This document shows positions 53,207-58,346 of a stretch of 58,346 nucleotides of DNA, piece by piece. Both the position numbers and the translations under genes were made by a program. Under the pieces are notes generated by a model. That model ran no database searches. It saw nothing but the letters and a program-made list of their open reading frames with translations, and was not told the origin of the DNA. The stretch's first letter is position 1. Every line of letters begins with the position of its first letter. Origin of the DNA: Nioella halotolerans (GTDB taxonomy: Bacteria; Pseudomonadota; Alphaproteobacteria; Rhodobacterales; Rhodobacteraceae); the NCBI GenBank assembly GCA_003428585.1, contig QVQC01000022.1:1-58346 (forward strand), given 5' to 3'.

Positions 53207-54085
53207 ATGGCCCTGATCTACCCCACCGCCCGCGACTGGTCCGCCGCAACCGAAAAGCGGGTGCTGTTCTTTGGCATGTCCGGGCTTGGCAAGACGCATC
53301 TGGCCAACCTGCTGCGCGACGAGGGGCACTGGTTTCACTATTCCGTCGACTACCGCATCGGCACCGCCTATATGGGGGAGCATATTTCCGACAACCTCAA
53401 GCGGCAGGCGATGCAGGTTCCGTTCCTCGCCGAGCTGCTGAAGTCGGACTCGATCTATATCGGCTCGAACATCACCTTCGACAATCTCACGCCGCTATCC
53501 ACCTACCTCGGCAAGCCGGGCAACCCCGATCTGGGCGGGCTCAGCTTTGCCGAATACATGCGCCGGCAGGACCTGCACCGCCGGGCGGAGGTCAACGCGC
53601 TGCTCGACACGCCGCAATTCATCGCCCGCGCCCATGACCTCTACGGCTACCCGCATTTCGTCTGCGACACCGGCGGCTCGATCTGCGAGGTGGTCGACCC
53701 GGACGATCCCCGCGACGAGGTGCTGCGCACGCTTGGCCAGCACACGCTGATGGTCTGGATCGAGGGCAGCGAGGCCCATACGGAGGAGTTGATCCGCCGC
53801 TTCGACCGCGCGCCGAAGCCGATGTACTACCAGCCCCGGATCATGCGCCAGCTTTGGGAGGACTACAAGCTGGAGCGCGGGATCGCGGCGGCCGAAGTGG
53901 TGCCGGATGATTTCATCCGCTTTGCCTATGCCCGCGCGATCCGCCACCGGGTGCCGCTCTACGCCGCCATGGCGAAGAACTGGGGCATTACCGTCAGCGC
54001 CGAGGATGTCGCCGGCGTCCGCGACGCGGCCGATGTTACCGCGCTGGTGGCTGCCGGGCTTGAGCGTCATCGCCAAAAGGCCTAA
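53207..54085 (+). CDS. Uncharacterised P-loop NTPase/kinase-like protein next to metA
   Basis: A 292-residue soluble protein with a Walker A motif GMSGLGKT (residues 23-30), followed by DYR (48-50) in the place where shikimate- and gluconate-kinase-like proteins bind substrate, and a hydrophobic strand FVCDTGGSICEV that may be Walker B-like. The rest, including SFAEYMRRQDLHRRAEV and KPMYYQPRIMRQLWEDYKLERG, matches no family I know. A small-molecule kinase or nucleotide-dependent regulator is possible. It is 37 bases upstream of metA on the same strand, so the two are probably co-transcribed. Confidence 0.77.
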   Translation: MALIYPTARDWSAATEKRVLFFGMSGLGKTHLANLLRDEGHWFHYSVDYRIGTAYMGEHISDNLKRQAMQVPFLAELLKSDSIYIGSNITFDNLTPLSTYLGKPGNPDLGGLSFAEYMRRQDLHRRAEVNALLDTPQFIARAHDLYGYPHFVCDTGGSICEVVDPDDPRDEVLRTLGQHTLMVWIEGSEAHTEELIRRFDRAPKPMYYQPRIMRQLWEDYKLERGIAAAEVVPDDFIRFAYARAIRHRVPLYAAMAKNWGITVSAEDVAGVRDAADVTALVAAGLERHRQKA

Positions 54086-54122
54086 CTGTCTGCCCCCGGA
54101 CGCCACGTGAAAGCCAACCAGG

Positions 54123-55076
54123 ATGCCAATCAAACTGCCCTCCAGCCTGCCCGCCTATGATGTCCTCTCGAAAGAGGGCGTGATGGTGATGGCGGAGGAC
54201 GCGGCAGCCCGGCAGGACATCCGGCCGCTGCGCCTTGCGCTGCTCAACCTGATGCCCAAGAAGATCCAGACGGAAAACCAGTTCGCCCGGCTGATCGGCG
54301 CGACGCCGCTGCAGATCGAGTTTTCCCTGATCCGGATGTCCGAACACCAGACCCGCAACACCGCCCCCGATCACATGGAAGCCTTCTACCGCCCGTTTGC
54401 CGATGTCGCGGCTTCGGGCGAGACATTCGACGGGCTGATCATCACCGGCGCCCCGATCGAGCATCTGGATTTCGACGCGGTCACCTACTGGGACGAACTG
54501 ACCGAGATCTTCGACTGGACGCAAAGCCACGTCCATTCCACCTTCGGCGTCTGCTGGGGCGGCATGGCGATGATGAACCATTTCCACGGGGTGAAGAAAC
54601 ACCTTCTGGACGAGAAGCTCTTCGGCTGTTATCGCCACGCGAACCTCAAGCCGGAAAGCCCGTTCCTGCGCGGCTTTTCCGATGACATGGTGATGCCGGT
54701 CAGCCGCTGGACGGAAATGCGCCGCGCGGAAATCGAGGCGGCAGGGCTTTCGGTGCTGCTCGACTCGCCGGAGGTCGGCCCGGCGCTGGTCGAGGATCCC
54801 GTGCATCGCGCGCTCTACATCTTCAACCATCTCGAATATGACAGCGACACGCTGAACGAGGAATACCGGCGCGATCTGGCGGGCGCACAGGTCGACGGGG
54901 CCGAGATCCGGATGCCGGTCAATTATTTCCCCGATGACGACCCCGCGAAGCGGCCGCAGAACCGCTGGCGCAGCCATGCGCATCTGCTCTATGGCAACTG
55001 GATTTCCGAGATCTACCAGACCACCCCGTTCGACATGGCCCGGATCGGGCTTGACCGTATCGACCTGAGGGGCTGA
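54123..55076 (+). CDS. metA: Homoserine O-acyltransferase, MetA family (probably acetyl-specific)
   Basis: Acylates homoserine in methionine synthesis. The 317-residue protein has the MetA start [21 protein letters not shown], catalytic C144 in [14 protein letters not shown], and H236/E238 in IFNHLEYD. The specificity region reads [10 protein letters not shown], with Glu where E. coli MetA has Gly; in characterised MetA proteins Glu at this position goes with acetyl-CoA, so O-acetylhomoserine is the likely product. The 37-base leader has a weak ribosome site (GAAAG); no convincing SAM riboswitch was found. The next gene starts 4 bases later. Confidence 0.93.
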   Translation: MPIKLPSSLPAYDVLSKEGVMVMAEDAAARQDIRPLRLALLNLMPKKIQTENQFARLIGATPLQIEFSLIRMSEHQTRNTAPDHMEAFYRPFADVAASGETFDGLIITGAPIEHLDFDAVTYWDELTEIFDWTQSHVHSTFGVCWGGMAMMNHFHGVKKHLLDEKLFGCYRHANLKPESPFLRGFSDDMVMPVSRWTEMRRAEIEAAGLSVLLDSPEVGPALVEDPVHRALYIFNHLEYDSDTLNEEYRRDLAGAQVDGAEIRMPVNYFPDDDPAKRPQNRWRSHAHLLYGNWISEIYQTTPFDMARIGLDRIDLRG

Positions 55077-55080
55077 TCGG

Positions 55081-56028
55081 ATGCGCCTTCTGATCGGTCT
55101 CGCCGCCGCGCTGCTGGCGCTTGCCGTGCTGACAGGGTGGCGCGCGGCGCGCAACGAGGCGCGCGCGGTCGAAACCCACCCACCGCTTGACCGCTTGTTG
55201 ACCGTCGGGGGCCGGCAGGTCCATGCTTGGGTCGAGGGCGACGGCCCGGATCTTGTGCTGATCCACGGGTCTTCCGGCAACCTGCGCGATTTCACCTTCC
55301 GGCTGGCCCGGCAATTGTCGACGCGATACCGCGTGATCGCCTTCGACCGGCCCGGGCTTGGCTACAGCGACCCGGTGGCGCCCGATGGCAGCAGCCTTGC
55401 CGCGCAGGCTGAAACCCTTGCCGCGGCGGCCCGCCAGCTCGGGGCGGAACGCCCCATCGTCTTGGGCCATAGCCTTGGCGGCGCCGTGGCGCTTGCCTGG
55501 GCGGTGCATCACCCGGATCGGCTGTCGGCGCTGGTCACGGTTTCAGGCGTGTCGCACCCGTGGCCGGGCGGGCTGGGCGCCTATTACACCGTGCTGTCAA
55601 GCTGGCCGGGGCGCACCCTGTTGATCCCCGCAATGTCCGCCTTCGTCAGCGATGCGCGCATCGCCGCCGAGATCGATGCCGTCTTCGCCCCCGCCGCGCC
55701 ACCCGAGGGGTATATCGCGCATTTCGGACCGCGCCTGACCCTGCGCCGCACCGCGATGCGCGCCAATGCGCTGCAACGCCGGGGCTTGCCCGGCTGGGTC
55801 GCCGATCTGGTGCCGCATTACACCGGGATCGGTGTGCCGACGGAAATCCTGCATGCCGAGGACGATCCGACCGTCGGCCATGACATCCATTCCGTCGCCC
55901 TCGCCAGGGCCGTGCCGGATGCCCGCCTGACGAGCCTGCCCGGCACCAGCCACATGCTGCCCCATACCGCGCCCGCGGAGGTGATCGCCGCCATCGACCG
56001 CGCCGCCACCCGCGCCGGATTGCGCTGA
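55081..56028 (+). CDS. Alpha/beta hydrolase with N-terminal membrane anchor or signal
   Basis: A 315-residue alpha/beta-hydrolase-fold protein. The N-terminal ~20 residues are a hydrophobic helix ([18 protein letters not shown]), either a signal anchor or a signal peptide. The oxyanion motif LIHGSSGN, nucleophile elbow LGHSLGGA, the acid in [11 protein letters not shown] and the His in PGTSHMLPH complete the triad. The substrate is unknown. It starts 4 bases after metA and is thus in its operon, but no MetX-like acyltransferase features are seen. Confidence 0.87.
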   Translation: MRLLIGLAAALLALAVLTGWRAARNEARAVETHPPLDRLLTVGGRQVHAWVEGDGPDLVLIHGSSGNLRDFTFRLARQLSTRYRVIAFDRPGLGYSDPVAPDGSSLAAQAETLAAAARQLGAERPIVLGHSLGGAVALAWAVHHPDRLSALVTVSGVSHPWPGGLGAYYTVLSSWPGRTLLIPAMSAFVSDARIAAEIDAVFAPAAPPEGYIAHFGPRLTLRRTAMRANALQRRGLPGWVADLVPHYTGIGVPTEILHAEDDPTVGHDIHSVALARAVPDARLTSLPGTSHMLPHTAPAEVIAAIDRAATRAGLR

Positions 56029-56081
56029 CCCCGCGCCCGGCCCATATTGGTCGGAAGCGGCAAGAGCCAGAGAGGCCCCCC

Positions 56082-56969
56082 ATGTCAAACCTGCCCTTCG
56101 ATGGCGCGATCAGTGATTTCTTTCGGAACGAAGCCCCGCCGGAGGTCCGCGAGGCGATAGAGACCGCGCGCAAGGACAGCATGCTCGACCCGTCCTACCC
56201 CTACGAGGCGCGGTTGGAAAAGGACGCCTACCGCGACGAACTGGCCGCGCTTCAGATCGAGCTGGTGAAATGCCTGACATGGGTGCGCGAGACGCGTCGC
56301 CGGGTGGCGGTCGTGTTCGAAGGGCGCGACGCCGCCGGCAAGGGCGGCTGCATCGCGCGGGTGCGCGCCCACCTCAACCCCCGCGCGGCCTCGGTGGTGG
56401 CGCTGCCCAAACCGACCGAGCGCGAAGCCTCGCAATGGTATTTCCAGCGCTACATAGAGCATCTGCCGGCGGGCGGCGAGATCAGGATGTTCGACCGAAG
56501 CTGGTACAATCGCGGCGTGGTGGAGCATGTCTTCGGGTTCTGCAAGCCCGAGGAACGCGCCACCTTCTTCGCGCAATTGCCGGATTTCGAGGACATGCTG
56601 GTGCAGGATGGCATCCATGTTGTGAAGATCTGGCTCAATGTCGGGCGGGCCGAACAATTGCGCCGTTTCCTTGAGCGCGAGGCCGATCTGCTCAAGCAAT
56701 GGAAGCTGAGCTGGATCGACGTCGAGGGGCTGAAACGCTGGGACGCCTATTCCGAGGCGATCACCGAAACGCTCTGGCGCGGGCATAGCGGCAAGGCGCC
56801 CTGGACGGTGATCCGCTCGGACGACAAACGCCGGGCAAGGATTGCCGTGATCCGCGCGATCCTGTCGGGGCTGGACTATGCGCGGAAGGACAAGGACGTG
56901 GTGATCCGCCCCGACCCGGCGATTTGCGGCGGGCCGGAGATGTGGACGGACAACCCGGCGCATGGCTAA
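56082..56969 (+). CDS. ppk2: Polyphosphate kinase 2
   Basis: Uses polyphosphate to phosphorylate nucleoside diphosphates. The 295-residue protein has the Walker A motif [11 protein letters not shown], the lid and Walker B region [14 protein letters not shown], the [10 protein letters not shown] segment, and a C-terminal NTPAHG-like end (DNPAHG). It appears to be a one-domain class I-type PPK2; preference for ADP or GDP cannot be told. Its last 8 bases overlap the TetR gene, so the two are co-transcribed. Confidence 0.95.
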   Translation: MSNLPFDGAISDFFRNEAPPEVREAIETARKDSMLDPSYPYEARLEKDAYRDELAALQIELVKCLTWVRETRRRVAVVFEGRDAAGKGGCIARVRAHLNPRAASVVALPKPTEREASQWYFQRYIEHLPAGGEIRMFDRSWYNRGVVEHVFGFCKPEERATFFAQLPDFEDMLVQDGIHVVKIWLNVGRAEQLRRFLEREADLLKQWKLSWIDVEGLKRWDAYSEAITETLWRGHSGKAPWTVIRSDDKRRARIAVIRAILSGLDYARKDKDVVIRPDPAICGGPEMWTDNPAHG

Positions 56970-57579
56970 GCGCGGCTACCACCACGGCAACCTGCGACAG
57001 GCGCTTGTCGACGCGGCGCTGCGGCTGATCGAGGAAAAGGGGCCGACCGGCTTTACCCTGTCGGAGGCGGCAAAGCAGGCCGGGGTGACGCCGGCCGCCG
57101 TTTACCGCCACTTCGACGGGCGCGAGGCGCTGATCGCCGAATGCGCGCGGCAGGGGCACGAGATCTTCGCCGACGTGATGGGCTACGCGTTCGAAAGCGG
57201 CGGCCCGTCGGCGCTTGCGGCGTTCGAGGCGACGGGGCGCGCCTACCTCGCCTTCGCGCGCAAGCATCCCGGCCATTACATGGCGATGTTCGAAAGCGGC
57301 TTGCCGATGAACGCAACGCCCGACCTTGCCCTCGCGGCGGCGCGCTCGCGCGAGATCCTCGAACGCGCCGCCGAAGCCCTGTCGCGGCATATTCCGCCAG
57401 AGAAGCGCCCGCCGGCAGCCATGTTTTCCGCCCATATCTGGGCAATGAGCCACGGCGTGGTCGAACTTTTCGCGCGCGGCCGGCCCGGCGGTAACGCCCC
57501 CTTCCCGCCCGAGGAGCTTCTGGAAACCGGGATCGGCATCTACCTGCGCGGGTTGGGCCTCATCGAGCCGGACCGCTGA
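56962..57579 (+). CDS. TetR/AcrR family regulator
   Basis: A 205-residue repressor-type protein. The N-terminal helix-turn-helix is clear ([37 protein letters not shown]); the C-terminal ligand domain contains the [18 protein letters not shown] segment and [15 protein letters not shown] typical of the WHG-type TetR C-terminal domain. The ligand is unknown. It overlaps ppk2 by 8 bases, so it is expressed with it and may control this unit. Confidence 0.9.
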   Translation: MAKRGYHHGNLRQALVDAALRLIEEKGPTGFTLSEAAKQAGVTPAAVYRHFDGREALIAECARQGHEIFADVMGYAFESGGPSALAAFEATGRAYLAFARKHPGHYMAMFESGLPMNATPDLALAAARSREILERAAEALSRHIPPEKRPPAAMFSAHIWAMSHGVVELFARGRPGGNAPFPPEELLETGIGIYLRGLGLIEPDR

Positions 57580-57718
57580 CGGCAGCGTCGGGGATGCCGC
57601 CAGCGGAGATGTTCTGGCAAAGGTGGAACAGGAGCGCGCGCACGACCTAACCGTGGTGGGAAGACTGGGCGCCGAGAGCGGCCATGGCCACCCCGCAGGA
57701 CGGCCTTGCGCGCGATGC

Positions 57719-57967
57719 TTACTTCTTCAGGACAGGTCCGCGCGTATCGTTCAAGACGACGGCAGGGTCGCGGGCGACGGTCGCGGGCTCGACCGGCTGG
57801 AACAGCGGTTTCAACGCGGCCCCGGCGGTGTCCGGTGTCGGGTGCAAGACCACGGTCTTGCCACCCGCGCGATCCGCGCGCGCGTGGTCGGCAACCTGTA
57901 GCGTTGCGGCCGGGGCCATCGCCGTGCTGGCGAGCAGGCAAACAACAGAAAACAGAGAACGGATCAT
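57719..57967 (-). CDS. Small secreted protein of unknown function
   Basis: An 82-residue protein with a signal peptide (MIRSLFSVVCLLASTAMAPAA) and a mature part of about 60 polar residues without cysteines (QVADHARADRAGG, then PTPDTAGAALKPLFQPVEP). It lacks recognisable domains. GGGAG lies 9 bases before the ATG at 57967; a longer in-frame start at 58060 would bury the signal. It is convergent with the TetR gene; the 139-base gap between them shows no clear terminator. Confidence 0.6.
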   Translation of the reverse strand: MIRSLFSVVCLLASTAMAPAATLQVADHARADRAGGKTVVLHPTPDTAGAALKPLFQPVEPATVARDPAVVLNDTRGPVLKK

Positions 57968-58058
57968 CGCTTCGAACTCCCATTTGCTGATGATGATGCG
58001 GGGATGTGGGCACCGCACAGCCGCGATCCAGATCCCGTCACGCATTTGTGAAGATGGC

Positions 58059-58084
58059 AAAAACGGCCGCCCCGCGGGACGGCC
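58059..58084 (-). terminator. Rho-independent terminator of a leftward gene at the window edge
   Basis: On the leftward strand the stem GGCCG (58084-58080) pairs with CGGCC (58069-58065), with a GC-rich inner region, and is directly followed by GTTTTT. It ends transcription coming from the right, so it fits the partial frame 58192-58346. The ~100 bases between that frame and the stem hold nothing else I can identify. Confidence 0.75.
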
Positions 58085-58191
58085 CTTCGCGTTCGGTCTT
58101 GCCTGAAATCAGCGCTTGGCTATTCGGTAAGTTAAATAGTGATTGCATTACAAATACTTAGGATACGTAATAATCACCTGCTAACGTACTG

Positions 58192-58346
58192 CTATTCATT
58201 ATCTTGTGCTGTAATCCACTTTTCAGCCTCAATTACATTTGCGAAAACTTCATCGCCAACGACAACACCTTCACTAGTCTTTAAAAGGCTTATCCCCTTC
58301 ACTCCGGTCCTACATGATGTTGAATTTTCGGCGTTGCAGGGTGCGC
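58192..58346 (-). CDS. C-terminal end of an unrecognised protein in AT-rich DNA, partial
   Basis: A frame open from the window edge to a TAG at 58192 encodes the last 51 residues, ending LLKTSEGVVVGDEVFANVIEAEKWITAQDNE with four Cys/Ser-rich positions before it (APCNAENSTSCRTG). Codons such as TTA, ATA, AGT, ACT and GTA are frequent, unlike the GC-ending codons of every other gene here. A leftward terminator lies 107 bases downstream. The family is unknown; the composition suggests recent transfer. Confidence 0.5.
   Translation of the reverse strand, partial: APCNAENSTSCRTGVKGISLLKTSEGVVVGDEVFANVIEAEKWITAQDNE

Noticed and set aside
54060..54122. SAM-II or SAM/SAH riboswitch upstream of metA
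   Set aside because: CGTGAAAGCCAACCAGG faintly resembles the 3' end of SAM-II, and GCGTC/GACGC could pair, but the conserved loop is missing, the free leader is only 37 bases and the element would overlap the upstream gene.
57580..57718. Regulatory or RNA element between the TetR gene and the small secreted gene
   Set aside because: Only a 5-bp CGGCA/TGCCG pairing without T tract is visible; nothing supports a function.
1..58346. tRNA, rRNA, CRISPR array, insertion sequence, toxin-antitoxin or restriction system
   Set aside because: The intergenic gaps were scanned by eye; no cloverleaf, array of spaced repeats, transposase, integrase or defence-type gene was recognised.

Overview
The window looks like chromosomal DNA of a Rhodobacterales (Roseobacter/Rhodobacter-type) alphaproteobacterium. 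It is GC-rich and densely coding, with ATGA/GTGA-coupled genes throughout. It carries lineage-typical proteins: a ChpT-like phosphotransferase, OlsB/OlsA, class II DAHP synthase, LpxI instead of LpxH, a bactofilin-M23 pair, a PAS_5 protein and zinc-less MsrB. No rRNA, tRNA, CRISPR array, transposase or integrase was seen. Apart from the last ~240 bases it reads as core genome.

Layout. 1-5.0 kb: end of a surface repeat protein, a terminator, then leftward lpd, a DUF924 gene, an MFS carrier and queA, coupled to a 1087-residue AsmA/DUF3971 protein (5.0-8.3 kb). 8.4-11.8 kb: rightward bcp-DUF455 and M23 peptidase-bactofilin pairs. 11.9-18.0 kb: leftward DUF2189 protein, aldose epimerase, prfB, PBP1A and a PaaI thioesterase. 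18.1-25.9 kb: enoyl-CoA-hydratase-like protein, MFS carrier, M32 carboxypeptidase, ctaA, trmJ-like methyltransferase, a ThiE-like protein, olsB-olsA. 26.0-32.4 kb: DUF3553 and chpT divergent with almost no spacer, gamma carbonic anhydrase, gmk, yicC, PAS_5 protein, aroG and a GlxA-type regulator. 32.4-36.0 kb: glnE with a coupled 88-residue ORF, and ybaK.

36.1-48.3 kb is the large envelope cluster, read leftward: pyrH-frr-uppS-cdsA-dxr-rseP-[41-residue membrane protein]-bamA-skp-fabZ-lpxA-lpxI-lpxB. It joins isoprenoid carrier lipid, phospholipid, lipid A and outer-membrane protein assembly. Two non-coding stretches here carry unusual structure: a two-hairpin leader that masks the ribosome site of the 41-residue gene, and a 328-base gap before bamA with a Fur-like box and palindromes.

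48.5-58.3 kb runs mostly rightward: miaA, msrB (leftward), a DMT exporter behind a structured leader, a FadL-type porin, a second DMT exporter, an uncharacterised P-loop protein, metA, an alpha/beta hydrolase, ppk2 overlapping a TetR regulator, and a small secreted protein (leftward). The last ~240 bases fall to about 39% GC (hand count over 58141-58320) and hold the end of an unrecognised leftward gene with foreign-looking codons, so a genomic island or phage/plasmid-derived segment may begin there.

No complete undescribed multi-gene system such as a defence island could be recognised. The best candidates for something new are the two structured leaders (42742-42811 and 49878-49951), the small membrane protein at 42607-42732, the Fur-box gap at 42279-42606 and the P-loop protein at 53207. 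All motifs and pairings were read by eye; no database or folding program was run.
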